Below, piece by piece: positions 39,913-48,561 of a stretch of DNA of 57,452 nucleotides; within the stretch, counting starts at the first letter, position 1, and every line of letters starts with the position of its first letter. Below the pieces are notes generated by a model that ran no database searches, was not told where the DNA came from, and saw only the letters and a program-made list of their open reading frames with translations. Source of the DNA: Candidatus Nitrosopumilus sp. (GTDB lineage Archaea; Thermoproteota; Nitrososphaeria; Nitrososphaerales; Nitrosopumilaceae); the NCBI RefSeq assembly GCF_028278985.1, contig NZ_JANQTA010000025.1:1-57452 (forward strand). The letters are read 5' to 3'. Position numbers and translations under genes: made by a program.

Positions 39913-40404
39913 TTAATTTTTTTGTAATTTCTTCATTAATTCTAAATAGGTTGTAATCTGTGCATGTGTAGGCTCAATATCTTTCAAATTCTTAATATCT
40001 ACATTGAGTTTTTCTAATTCTTCATACACTGATGTGTCTTCAATTACACTTAGTAAGCTTTGTAAGCTAAATGGTTTTTGAAGCAATTCCACAACTTGTT
40101 TCAGTGTCTTTATTGATTCTCTGAGCGTATCTTCAACATATGCTGATGCAAACAGAATCCTTTGTTTTGGATATTTCTCCAAAATCTCTGATGCAATTTC
40201 AAGACCATTTTTTCCTGGTAACTGATAGTCCAAAATAACAATATCAAATGATGATGATTCAGAATTCTTTTCAATATTTTCAAAGTAGGTTTTTAATCCT
40301 GCCTCTCCATCTGATTCCATTAACACGTTATGGTTATTTTTTTCTAGGAAAATTTTGTACTCTTCTAAAAGGTCAATTTCATCCTCGACAATCAGAATTT
40401 TCAT
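39913..40404 (-). CDS. stand-alone response regulator
   Basis: A 163-residue receiver protein without a DNA-binding domain. Acidic pocket EDEID, phosphorylation Asp in IVILDYQLPGKNG, the switch residue in ILFASAYVED and Lys in LLQKPFS are all present. About 40 helical residues follow (EELEKLNVDIKNLKDIEPTH). It overlaps the upstream receiver gene by 4 bp. It is close to the receiver at 42380-42745 (both ASAY and LQKPF), so these two are paralogues. It likely exchanges phosphate with the neighbouring kinase. Confidence 0.88.
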   Translation of the reverse strand: MKILIVEDEIDLLEEYKIFLEKNNHNVLMESDGEAGLKTYFENIEKNSESSSFDIVILDYQLPGKNGLEIASEILEKYPKQRILFASAYVEDTLRESIKTLKQVVELLQKPFSLQSLLSVIEDTSVYEELEKLNVDIKNLKDIEPTHAQITTYLELMKKLQKN

Positions 40405-40814
40405 ATTCTCTTACTTTCCACTGTATTATTTATAATCTCTGTAGCAATCATTGATTTGTTCATAACTTTTTCTATACATTCCATTACATGATTAATCTTG
40501 AATGGTTTGAAAATTACAGCATCTGCATTTGATTCTTTCAATTTCTGATCAGTCTCTTGTGTAAGGTCTGCTGTCACCATAATTACTTTGGTTTGTGAAT
40601 TTGCCTCTTTGAGACTGTTTAGTAAATAAAATCCGTCAAATTCAGGCATCCATATGTCTGAAAATACAATATCTGGTTTTGTATCTTGAAATAATTTTAC
40701 TCCATCTTGACCATTGTATGCTTTACCTAACACTTCAATATCTCTCAATTTTAAAAATTCAGTAAACACTTCTACTGTGTCATAATCGTCATCCACAACA
40801 ATAGCTGATGTCAT
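40401..40814 (-). CDS. stand-alone response regulator
   Basis: A 137-residue CheY-like protein starting MTSAIVVDDDYDTVEVFTEF. The phosphorylated Asp is in IVFSDIWMPEFDG, followed by the switch Thr in VIMVTADLTQ and Lys in AVIFKPFKI. No output domain. ATG at 40814 is preferred over an upstream in-frame codon because the receiver fold begins there. AT-rich TATA-like sequence at about 40830-40840 and palindrome S6 lie upstream. It is divergent from the kinase gene. Confidence 0.88.
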   Translation of the reverse strand: MTSAIVVDDDYDTVEVFTEFLKLRDIEVLGKAYNGQDGVKLFQDTKPDIVFSDIWMPEFDGFYLLNSLKEANSQTKVIMVTADLTQETDQKLKESNADAVIFKPFKINHVMECIEKVMNKSMIATEIINNTVESKRI

Positions 40815-40846
40815 ATATTTATAGAATATTTTTATTTCAAAAAGAA

Positions 40847-40867
40847 TTGTTCTAAATTTTTGAACAA
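40847..40867. promoter_or_regulatory. regulon palindrome S6 (response regulator operon)
   Basis: TTGTTCT, seven bases, TGAACAA, a near-perfect dyad. On the minus strand it precedes AAATAAAAATA, a TATA-like stretch about 22 nt before the ATG at 40814. Confidence 0.5.
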
Positions 40868-40873
40868 ACAAAA

Positions 40874-40894
40874 GTGTATGTTTAATCTAAACAA
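40874..40894. promoter_or_regulatory. regulon palindrome S7 (histidine kinase gene)
   Basis: GTGTATG, seven bases, TAAACAA; the inner TGTTTA-ATC-TAAACA is also a perfect dyad. CAGTTATTC at 40896-40904 could be the TATA box for the ATG at 40928, the fourth codon of the frame. Confidence 0.45.
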
Positions 40895-40918
40895 CCAGTT
40901 ATTCATGTTATCTTAATA

Positions 40919-42388
40919 ATGATACATATGTTGTTAGCAATTTCAAGCGTGTCGCAATTTCGAATTGCTGTGTGTATCTCAATGATAATTCTGCTGTTAG
41001 GCACAGTTTCAACTTATACCATTTTAACAATGAATGAAATGAATCATACTTTACAATATAATTCTGATTATTCAAAACAAATTACAAATTTTGAAGAAAT
41101 TAAATCAAAATACGAATCACAAATACTAATTTTTAAATCTCTAAATATTGAGGATACCTCAAGTGAAATAGGGAATTTTTGGATATATAATACTGAAATA
41201 AAAAATAATTATTTCACATTAAAAAATTTCATTATTGATGATTCTAAAACTCTTGAATTTCTTCCCACTTCTTCATTCAGTACACTAGAACAGCAAATTT
41301 TTTCTTTTTATGAACTGCATTTAATTTATGAAAATACTGCGGCAAAAACTTTAGATCTCTATTACACAGATAACACTGCTTTTATGATTGAATTAGAAAA
41401 TTTAGAAAATCAAAATCTTCGTTTAATTAACAAGATTCATCAAATTGAAAAAATTTTGCAAACAATCCCTATTTCTTCCCAATTTTCAACTACTAGTTTA
41501 ATGGATGATTTTCAAATCTTTCAATGGGTTTTGATCTCTCTAGTTGGAATTATCACATTCATGCTTATTTTCTTTTTAAATAGGTCTAATCAAAATCTTA
41601 AAAATGAAATTAAGAAACAAACATCTAGCCTAAGTATTCTAAATCAAAAATTACAGAATATGGATAAAAAACGTAGCGAATTCATTTCTATTGCATCTCA
41701 TGAACTAAAAGGACCAATACAACCAATTTTTGGTTTTGTAGAACTGTCTAAATCTGGAATTATTTCTAAAGATGAGGCAATTGATGGTATTGACAATGTT
41801 GCACGGAATCTTGAAAATATTGCAAATAATGTTCTTGATTTAACAAAAATAGAAAATGATGAATTAGAACTAAATATTGAGAAACATAGTGTTCACAAAA
41901 TAATTAATGAGATTGTTAATTCTGTACGTTTTAATCCAAGCCTAAAAGTTCCGATTAATACTAGATTTGATGAAGATGTTGAACTAAACTTAGATAAGAC
42001 AAGAATCAAACAAGTACTTAGAAATATTTTAGATAATTGTATAAAATTTACCAATTCTGGCGAAATTCTTATTCAAACTTATTTGTTAAAAGAAGATAAA
42101 ATTTTCAAAATTACAATTACTGACACTGGACCTGAAATTCCAAATGATGTTTTACCTAACATTTTTGGAAAGTTTGTAACCAAAACTAGTAATAATGTAT
42201 CTGGATTTGGTCTTGGATTGTATATTTCTAAAAAAATTATTGATTGCCACAATGGAAAAATTACCGCAAGTAACCATATTGGTCAACCTGTTTTTGAGAT
42301 TTCATTACCTCTTTTATCATTTAAAGAAAATCAAATCATTAAACAGCTTGATTCAATTAAAGAAACTGTAAATTTAGAACTAGATTAA
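40919..42388 (+). CDS. membrane sensor histidine kinase
   Basis: A 489-residue kinase. A first membrane helix (residues about 12-35) is followed by an outer domain of about 165 residues with helical pattern, a second helix (WVLISLVGIITFMLIFFLN, near 205-224), a coiled coil, and the HisKA domain with the phosphorylated His in SIASHELKGPIQPIFGFVEL. The ATPase domain has the N box LRNILDNCIKF, DTGPEIP and GFGLGLYIS. No PAS or HAMP domain is seen. Receiver genes lie on both sides, transcribed away or toward it, so they are likely partners. The 3' end overlaps the receiver gene at 42380 by 9 bp. Confidence 0.92.
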   Translation: MIHMLLAISSVSQFRIAVCISMIILLLGTVSTYTILTMNEMNHTLQYNSDYSKQITNFEEIKSKYESQILIFKSLNIEDTSSEIGNFWIYNTEIKNNYFTLKNFIIDDSKTLEFLPTSSFSTLEQQIFSFYELHLIYENTAAKTLDLYYTDNTAFMIELENLENQNLRLINKIHQIEKILQTIPISSQFSTTSLMDDFQIFQWVLISLVGIITFMLIFFLNRSNQNLKNEIKKQTSSLSILNQKLQNMDKKRSEFISIASHELKGPIQPIFGFVELSKSGIISKDEAIDGIDNVARNLENIANNVLDLTKIENDELELNIEKHSVHKIINEIVNSVRFNPSLKVPINTRFDEDVELNLDKTRIKQVLRNILDNCIKFTNSGEILIQTYLLKEDKIFKITITDTGPEIPNDVLPNIFGKFVTKTSNNVSGFGLGLYISKKIIDCHNGKITASNHIGQPVFEISLPLLSFKENQIIKQLDSIKETVNLELD

Positions 42389-42745
42389 TTCTAAAATTTT
42401 TGTTAGTTCAAATGGTTTTTGAAGGAAAGATACTTTGTCTTTAAGTTTAGAATAATTTTTTTCTGTAGATATTGCATATGCTGATGCCAAAATTATTTTC
42501 TGGTTTGGATTCAATGATAAAATATCTCCTGCAACCTCTGCTCCGTTTTTCTTAGGCATGGAATGATCTAATAGTAAAACATCAAACGATTCAGAATTTT
42601 CTTCATTTAGACTTTTTTCATATTTTTCAATGCATTCTTGGCCATCATTGGCTATTTCTACTGCATAATCCTTACTTTCAAGAAGTTTTGCATATTGCAT
42701 TGAGGTAAATTTATTATCTTCAGCAACTAAAATGCGTTTTTGCAT
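42380..42745 (-). CDS. stand-alone response regulator
   Basis: A 121-residue receiver protein beginning MQKRILVAEDNKFTSMQYAK. The phosphorylated Asp is in VLLLDHSMPKKNG, the switch region is IILASAYAIS and the Lys is in FLQKPFE. It ends with the fold and has no output domain. Start at the ATG 42745, two codons after another ATG, because it fits the promoter spacing and the usual receiver start. Convergent with the histidine kinase gene, whose end it overlaps. Palindrome S8 is the most perfect of the series and lies just upstream. Confidence 0.9.
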   Translation of the reverse strand: MQKRILVAEDNKFTSMQYAKLLESKDYAVEIANDGQECIEKYEKSLNEENSESFDVLLLDHSMPKKNGAEVAGDILSLNPNQKIILASAYAISTEKNYSKLKDKVSFLQKPFELTKILELI

Positions 42746-42777
42746 ATTCATGACTTGGATTTGTTGTTAATCATATC

Positions 42778-42798
42778 TTGTTTGTTCACTTCAAACAA
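42778..42798. promoter_or_regulatory. regulon palindrome S8 (perfect copy)
   Basis: TTGTTTG, seven bases, CAAACAA, with outer C/G extending the perfect arms to 8 bp (42777-42799). It lies between the divergent receiver gene (minus) and the membrane protein gene (plus). On the minus strand ATATGATTAAC follows directly. Confidence 0.6.
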
Positions 42799-42859
42799 GA
42801 GATTTTATGATTTTCTTAGCTAAAACAGTTCGTTCAATTGTCACACATTATACCATATT

Positions 42860-43531
42860 ATGAAAATATCAATAAATAATCTAATGAATACATTTGACTC
42901 TGATAGATATGATGACTATGATTATGATTCAAAAGAAGAAAGTCAACTACTTCAAAAATTTAATGATTATGTAAATCTTGAAAAAGATATCAAAAAACAA
43001 GAATTTTTAGAAATTTCAGATAATTCAAAACCTGGAAAATTTGGAAAACGATTCATTGTTTCTGCAATGATCCAAGGTGCCATAGTTACTGGATTAACAA
43101 TAGCCCTTTTCATGAATCAACTCTTTGTTTTTAATGGAAATATTGAGAATATGTTTGAATTTGCCTTTACTGATAAATCTGGAATTTTTATTTTTGGTTT
43201 TCTACTACAAATTGGTCTTACAGCTGGATTAGCTACTACAGGATTATTCTATAATCATATTGAAACTAATTTGAAGAAAAGTTTTTCAAAACACAATACT
43301 CTACTATCATGGACTCATCTAATTGGAATCAATGTGTTTGGAAGTATAATTACATCATCCTTAATCTTTGCTGGAATTTCTACTAGTGCGTTATATCAAA
43401 CTGAACTTGGTTATCTACTAAAATCTATTCCAACCCTTGTCTACATTTCTGCAAGTGGTTTTGTAATTGTTTTAGGAATTGGAATTATTGGAACAGCATA
43501 TTTGCTATTGAGAAACAAAAGCACAGATTAA
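42860..43531 (+). CDS. four-span membrane protein
   Basis: A 223-residue membrane protein with a soluble acidic N-terminus of about 70 residues (DRYDDYDYDSKEESQLLQKF) and four hydrophobic segments, near residues 72-92, 112-136, 150-172 and 188-213. I do not recognise the family. It shares an intergenic region, and possibly palindrome S8, with the receiver gene, and resembles in layout the membrane protein at 36273-36932. Its 3' end overlaps the convergent beta-propeller gene by 4 bp. Confidence 0.65.
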   Translation: MKISINNLMNTFDSDRYDDYDYDSKEESQLLQKFNDYVNLEKDIKKQEFLEISDNSKPGKFGKRFIVSAMIQGAIVTGLTIALFMNQLFVFNGNIENMFEFAFTDKSGIFIFGFLLQIGLTAGLATTGLFYNHIETNLKKSFSKHNTLLSWTHLIGINVFGSIITSSLIFAGISTSALYQTELGYLLKSIPTLVYISASGFVIVLGIGIIGTAYLLLRNKSTD

Positions 43532-44898
43532 GATAGTGCACAAATTGGAAGAATATTCAACCAAATTTCAAATGGATTGGGGTTTTCAATATCTTTGAAA
43601 GGTACAAAATTTGTTTCAGAGCAATCAACTTTTTGTGGAATTTCATGTCCTTCGTCATTGTTTGTGTACATCATAGCAAGATCAACAGCCCAGACCGGCA
43701 CTTGGGCAGATTTAGGCTCAAAATTCTTCTTTTCCATATAATCTTCTATGAGTAATCGAGCAATTTCATTTCCATTTAGTTCTCCTGTAACTCCTATGTT
43801 TTGTAGTAATCCTGAAATCAAGTCGGTATCAAATTCCCTATTTGGAATTTCTGTTATTCCTTTTGCAACTTCAAAAACCAATTCATTATATTCCGAATTC
43901 TCACCAAGAATTTCATTATTCAAATCTGTTAAATCCAAACTATGTTCATAATTTATTGCAGAAATTGTATTTGCAATTGGATTTGTCACATATATTGTGT
44001 TAGAGTATATTGAAGTTGAAATAGCCTGAGGTGAATTATTTAGGGTAATAGTTTGCGTTTTAGCCGATTTTTCATCTATTAAATACAATTCATTAGTGTG
44101 CTCATTTGAAATAATTGTAATTCCATTAACTGGATTTGTTTCAATCTGCCATACCCCAGTAGGAATTGAAATTTTTTCTAATAATTTATTTGAATTTAGG
44201 TCAACTTTTGAAACAAAATTTGAATCCCAACTTGTAGAATAGAGTGTATTTGTATTTTTGTTAATTGAGATTCCCCATGATTTCATTTCAGGATGAATAT
44301 TGTTGACAATTTCATTGGTATCTCCATCAATCACATCAATTTTTTCTGAAGTTCCACTTGCTACATAAACCAAATTTGTATTCTCGTTAACTTTTACTGC
44401 CCATGGACTTGAAGAAATCTTAACTGTATTGATAATTTCTAATCTTTCTGTATCAAAAATGATCACATTATTGTTTAGGGTATCTAAAACATACAGTTTC
44501 CCATTTTGTTGATTAATATCTAAATCCCAAAGTGAATCTCCCAAATTCAATTTACTAATTAATTTCCCATTAATTCCATCAATAATTGTTAATTCTCCAG
44601 AAATTTTGTCCGTTACAAAAATTACATGTCTATTTGAATCAACAGTAATTTTTGTTGGATTTGCATCTTTGAGTATAATCAGATCTTTTGGAATAAAGTT
44701 CTCCGAATCAATTACTGAAATTGTTCCTGATTCAAAGTTTGGAATATACAAATTTCTTAAACCATAATCGATTTCAATATCTCTTGGAAATTCACCTACA
44801 ACAACTGAATCCTCAAATGCATCAGCGTAAGGCTGAATTCCAATAGCGAATATGCCTAAAGACAGTGACAAAATTAGTATGACACTACTGAAATTCAT
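43528..44898 (-). CDS. exported YVTN-type beta-propeller protein
   Basis: A 456-residue secreted protein. The signal peptide (ILILSLSLGIFAIGIQPYAD) ends near residue 27. About 310 residues of seven short propeller blades follow, each with a YV(T/A)- or LYV-like strand and an I(D/F)xxT or IDG turn (VFVTDKISGELTIIDGINGK, LVYVASGTSEKIDVIDGDTN, IYVTNPIANTISAINYE). The last 110 residues form a separate domain with two Cys (VDCSET, LPICAL). Surface propellers of this type mediate binding or electron-transfer contacts. CTATAG at 44921-44926 fits as TATA box, with a hairpin between it and the ATG. Confidence 0.8.
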   Translation of the reverse strand: MNFSSVILILSLSLGIFAIGIQPYADAFEDSVVVGEFPRDIEIDYGLRNLYIPNFESGTISVIDSENFIPKDLIILKDANPTKITVDSNRHVIFVTDKISGELTIIDGINGKLISKLNLGDSLWDLDINQQNGKLYVLDTLNNNVIIFDTERLEIINTVKISSSPWAVKVNENTNLVYVASGTSEKIDVIDGDTNEIVNNIHPEMKSWGISINKNTNTLYSTSWDSNFVSKVDLNSNKLLEKISIPTGVWQIETNPVNGITIISNEHTNELYLIDEKSAKTQTITLNNSPQAISTSIYSNTIYVTNPIANTISAINYEHSLDLTDLNNEILGENSEYNELVFEVAKGITEIPNREFDTDLISGLLQNIGVTGELNGNEIARLLIEDYMEKKNFEPKSAQVPVWAVDLAMMYTNNDEGHEIPQKVDCSETNFVPFKDIENPNPFEIWLNILPICALS

Positions 44899-44921
44899 GC
44901 CTAATTTTCGTTAAATTAGGC
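44899..44921. promoter_or_regulatory. 9-bp palindrome between TATA box and start of the propeller gene
   Basis: GCCTAATTT (44899-44907) and AAATTAGGC (44913-44921) are perfect arms around TCGTT. The left arm touches the ATG (44896-44898), and the right arm touches CTATAG. For a leaderless gene this is the position of a repressor operator covering the transcription start. Confidence 0.55.
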
Positions 44922-44972
44922 TATAGAAACGACGGAAAAATCTTGAAAAATCGACTTCCGATATGGCCGAAA

Positions 44973-45350
44973 TTACTTTGTTCTAAGGGCCTTGTTAAGG
45001 ACTAGTCCCACATTTCCTCTATCAAAAGGCTTTATGATGTAATCTCTAGCTCCTGATTTCATTGCATCTTGTACAATGTGTTTTTGTTCTACGGATGTTA
45101 CCATGATTACTCTAGCATTTGGATTGACTTTCATGATTCCTTTCAAAGCTTGAATTCCATCTGCTTTTGGCATGTTCACATCCATTGTTACTAAATCTGG
45201 TTTGTGTTGAATGTATTGCCTTACTGCTTCAACTCCATCTGGAGCTTCAACAATATCTGTTGCTATTCCATTTGATTTTAAAATATCTTTTAGAACTGTT
45301 CTCATAAATGATGCATCATCTGCAACTAAAATTTTGACTCCTTCACTCAT
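44973..45350 (-). CDS. cheY: chemotaxis response regulator CheY
   Basis: A 125-residue receiver protein, the usual CheY size. Residues: VADDASFMRTVLKDIL with the acidic pocket, phosphorylated Asp in LVTMDVNMPKADG, switch Thr in VIMVTSVEQ and Lys in YIIKPFDRGN. The context with CheA, CheB, CheR and the archaellum genes supports the assignment. In archaea phosphorylated CheY acts on the archaellum motor through CheF, no gene for which is seen here. It has its own promoter region, with palindrome S9 about 90 bp upstream. Confidence 0.93.
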   Translation of the reverse strand: MSEGVKILVADDASFMRTVLKDILKSNGIATDIVEAPDGVEAVRQYIQHKPDLVTMDVNMPKADGIQALKGIMKVNPNARVIMVTSVEQKHIVQDAMKSGARDYIIKPFDRGNVGLVLNKALRTK

Positions 45351-45438
45351 TTTTTCTACCCTGATTTTTAAAATTTATTTTAATTTGAACAGTTATTTTC
45401 ATATTTTGTTTATTCATCTTTTCTTAATATCTAAGAGT

Positions 45439-45459
45439 TTGTTTATGTCATACAAACAG
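45439..45459. promoter_or_regulatory. regulon palindrome S9 (cheY)
   Basis: TTGTTTA, seven bases, CAAACAG. On the minus strand AGATATTAAG follows within 8 bp. A transcript from there would have a leader of about 50 nt before cheY. Confidence 0.5.
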
Positions 45460-45462
45460 AAT

Positions 45463-46278
45463 CTATTTTGATATTTTTTGATAAATTCTTTCTTTAGGAA
45501 ATAGCAGTTCAAAAAAGTTACTTCCATTAGTTCCTCTCATTGATTCATCTTGTCCCAAAATTAAAATTCCATTTGGTTTTAGTGCCTCAAAAAATTTTTC
45601 ATATATTTTTTGATGGACTTCTTTGGGGTAATATATCAAAACATTCCTACAAAAAATAATATCAAATAATTTTCTATTTGTTTTTAGCATATCGATTTTT
45701 TCAAATTCAATCTTATTTTTAATTTCTTGTTTAACGTTGAATTTTTGATTTTCATCTTTTAGAAAATATTTTAACATTCTAGAACTTGATACATTCTCTA
45801 AATTGGTTTTTTCATAAATTCCTTTTTTAGAATGAATTATACCCTCATTATTGATATCAGTGGCATATACATGATATTTGATTTTAGATTTTGAAAACTC
45901 ATCAAGTAAAATTGAGATGCTATGGGGCTCTTCACCTGAAGCACTACCACAACTCCAGGCTCGAATTGAAGGATTTTCATTATTTTTTACTAAATTAGGA
46001 AGAATTTCATTTTCTAATTTCTCCCAAACAAGAGGATCTCTGAAAAATCTTGTTACATTAATCGAAAATGCTGCATAAAGTGATTTTGCCTCATCAAAAT
46101 CAGATGATAACGTTCTGAGATATTCTTCATAGTCTGAAATTCCAATTGATCTCATTCTATACATAATTCTTCTTTCAAGAAATGTTGGTTTAAAATTCTG
46201 AATACTGATTCCTGTCTTTTTGTAAACTTCATCAATTACAGGATCTAATTTTTGGATAATTGTTGAATCCATCATCAT
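45463..46278 (-). CDS. cheR: chemotaxis protein methyltransferase CheR
   Basis: A 271-residue CheR. It methylates glutamates on the receptor with SAM. N-terminal helical domain with FKPTFLERRIMYRMRSIG, then SINVTRFFRDPLVWEKLENE, the SAM motif IRAWSCGSASGEEPHSISIL, and IIFCRNVLIYYPKEVHQKIY followed by LILGQDES. The frame overlaps the end of cheC by four bases (ATGA), with three ATG codons in a row at the start. It is the last gene of the cheBACR unit. Confidence 0.94.
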   Translation of the reverse strand: MMMDSTIIQKLDPVIDEVYKKTGISIQNFKPTFLERRIMYRMRSIGISDYEEYLRTLSSDFDEAKSLYAAFSINVTRFFRDPLVWEKLENEILPNLVKNNENPSIRAWSCGSASGEEPHSISILLDEFSKSKIKYHVYATDINNEGIIHSKKGIYEKTNLENVSSSRMLKYFLKDENQKFNVKQEIKNKIEFEKIDMLKTNRKLFDIIFCRNVLIYYPKEVHQKIYEKFFEALKPNGILILGQDESMRGTNGSNFFELLFPKERIYQKISK

Positions 46279-47003
46279 TTGTCTCCTCCGCTAAAATTAT
46301 TTTCTGAATCCGTTTCTTCAGGAATTAAATCTGCAAGCAGATCATCTATTGCTGAATTTTCTCCACCCAGAAGATTGGTGTTGGAGTCATTTGCGTAGTC
46401 ATTACTGTTAATTTTTCTAGCTTCATTAGAAATCAGTTTTTTTGCGTGATCGGGATGCTGGATAATGAGCATATGGATTTCAGTGCCTGTTTCTTTTCCA
46501 GAAAGTAAAACATCTGTAATTATCGCATCATCTTTTGGATTTACAACATCACAAACAGGTTCTACTATAAGATCTTTAATTTCTCCTTCTTTGAATGTAG
46601 GTGTTGATAAATCAACTTTGAATCCGGTATTTTGTGATAGTGCATTGAAAAATGAACCTGTTAAAATATTTGCCACTTCTTGTAATGCTGATGTTCCCAT
46701 TTCATCAATCTCGTTAACTTCTGTTCCAAGTAATTTTGATGCAATTTTTATTCCATGATTTAGTTTTGTTGTGTATAGTAATTCAATATGTAAATCTCCT
46801 TTTCCATTTAATCTAACAGAGCACATTTTGATTTCATCTGATGGCATGCACTCATTTTTTAGAGAACTAGCTCCATCTTCTAACAATGATAATTTGTGCG
46901 TAATTGGCTCTTTTAGAAGAGTTGAAAGTGCATCACATGTTTTATCAGTAATAAAATCATTAAAAGTACCAGTTAATTTGTCAATTTCAGTCTGTAATAA
47001 CAT
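46275..47003 (-). CDS. cheC: CheC-type CheY phosphatase
   Basis: A 242-residue CheC family protein. The phosphatase helix is seen in GTSALQEVANILTGSFFNAL (Glu and Asn of the E-x3-N pattern). A second helix of this type, which typical two-site CheC proteins carry, is not clear, so it may have a single active site. The C-terminal 50 residues are an acidic tail (DDLLADLIPEETDSENNF) beyond the usual length of about 200. The start ATG has GGTGA 7 nt before it, overlapping the cheA stop. No cheD gene, the usual partner, is visible. Confidence 0.85.
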   Translation of the reverse strand: MLLQTEIDKLTGTFNDFITDKTCDALSTLLKEPITHKLSLLEDGASSLKNECMPSDEIKMCSVRLNGKGDLHIELLYTTKLNHGIKIASKLLGTEVNEIDEMGTSALQEVANILTGSFFNALSQNTGFKVDLSTPTFKEGEIKDLIVEPVCDVVNPKDDAIITDVLLSGKETGTEIHMLIIQHPDHAKKLISNEARKINSNDYANDSNTNLLGGENSAIDDLLADLIPEETDSENNFSGGDK

Positions 47004-47013
47004 CTTGATTCAC

Positions 47014-48561
47014 CTATTGAATTAATAGCGATGGATCAATTACCAAAGCTACTTTCCCATCTGGAAGTATTGTTGCATTTGAGAATAATTCTGAAGAATC
47101 ACTCTTGTCTAATTTTTTAACTACAATGTCTTGATTACTTTCAAATTCATCAACTACAAATCCATAATTTTTTCCATCATTTTCAATTATTACTACTGTT
47201 GTAGTTAATTTTTTGATTTGATTTGTATTTTTAATATCTAATAATTCACTTAGTCTAATTAATGGAATAATTTTTTCCCTAAGTTTGATAACCTCTGTTC
47301 CGTGTAATGAAATAATTTCTTCTTGTTTGATCTGAAGTGTAGTAGTAATGCTTGAAATTGGTAAAACAAACTTTTGACCTGCAACTACAACTAGCAGTCC
47401 TCTAATAATTGATAGACTCAAAGGAAGTGATAATGTCATGGTAGTTCCTTTTCCTTTTTCACTTGAAATTTTGACAGTTCCCCCTACAGCTTCTACCTGT
47501 GAGATAACAACATCCATGCCTACTCCTCTTCCTGAAATATCTGTGACTTCTTTAGCTGTAGATAATCCTGGTGCACCAATTAGCTGAATAGCTTCATCAT
47601 GTGTCATTTTTTTTGCTTCTTCTTCCGAAATAATCTTATTTTCAATAGCTTTTTGCTTTACCACATCTTCATCAATGCCTTTTCCATCATCTTCAATTGT
47701 TACAATGACATTTTCGCCTTTTCTTTCTGCTGTCAAATTTATTGTTCCCGCTTCATTTTTTCCATCTTCTATTCTTTTTTCAGGAGATTCAATGCCATGA
47801 TCAACACAATTTCGTAAAATGTGTAATAACGGGTCTGTAATTGAATCTAAAACACTTCTATCTAATTCAATTCCTGAACCGTCCATGTTCAAATTTACTT
47901 TCTTTGATAATTTTTGTGATGTATCCCTTACAGTTCTATTGAATCTGCTGAAAACTTGATTGATTGGTACAAGACGTACTTGCATTGATTGAAACTGTAA
48001 ATCTGTTATCAACCCATCTACCTCTGTTAAAACTTGTTTTGATTCTTCATAATTTTGATTTTCTATTGTTTGACCCAATCTCATTTTTGAGATTAACAAT
48101 TCTCCAACTAAATTCACCAATGAATCCAAATCTGACATTTTAACTCTTATAGTAGGAGATGATGTAGTAGTTTCTTTTAGCTGTATATTTTCTATTTCCA
48201 TTTCTGGATTTTCTAATTTTTTCAAATATGGAGTCAAATCAATTTTTAATTTTTCATTTGAAATCATCTGCTCTAAAAGATCTACACAAGTAAACAATGC
48301 TGTGGTGAGTGAGCTTGAAAGTTTGTCTTTTCCATTTCTTAAATTATCAAAAATATTTTCAATGTTTTTGCATAATTCTCTTGTATCATCATATCCCATT
48401 GTTGATGCCATACCTTTGATTGTATGTGCAGAACGAAAGATTTGATCTAAAAATGATCTCTCATTTGGTTTCTCTTCTAATTGTAATAATGTCTGATTAA
48501 TCATTTCAACATGCTCCAAGGCCTCAGATACATACATTTCTCGATAATTATTATCTGACAA
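47014..48561 (-). CDS. cheA: chemotaxis histidine kinase CheA
   Basis: A 515-residue CheA. The P1 domain carries the phosphorylated His in IFRSAHTIKGMASTMGYDD. Then come the dimerisation helices (VRLVPINQVFSRFNRTVRD), the ATPase domain with LLHILRNCVDHGIESPEKR, DDGKGID and GRGVGMDVV, and a CheW-like P5 domain at the C-terminus. The CheY-binding P2 domain is reduced or absent. No ATG is suitable; TTG at 48561 (MSDNNYREMYVSEALEHVEM) fits, with an 11-bp overlap with cheB. It takes signals from the soluble receptor through CheW. Confidence 0.94.
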   Translation of the reverse strand: MSDNNYREMYVSEALEHVEMINQTLLQLEEKPNERSFLDQIFRSAHTIKGMASTMGYDDTRELCKNIENIFDNLRNGKDKLSSSLTTALFTCVDLLEQMISNEKLKIDLTPYLKKLENPEMEIENIQLKETTTSSPTIRVKMSDLDSLVNLVGELLISKMRLGQTIENQNYEESKQVLTEVDGLITDLQFQSMQVRLVPINQVFSRFNRTVRDTSQKLSKKVNLNMDGSGIELDRSVLDSITDPLLHILRNCVDHGIESPEKRIEDGKNEAGTINLTAERKGENVIVTIEDDGKGIDEDVVKQKAIENKIISEEEAKKMTHDEAIQLIGAPGLSTAKEVTDISGRGVGMDVVISQVEAVGGTVKISSEKGKGTTMTLSLPLSLSIIRGLLVVVAGQKFVLPISSITTTLQIKQEEIISLHGTEVIKLREKIIPLIRLSELLDIKNTNQIKKLTTTVVIIENDGKNYGFVVDEFESNQDIVVKKLDKSDSSELFSNATILPDGKVALVIDPSLLIQ

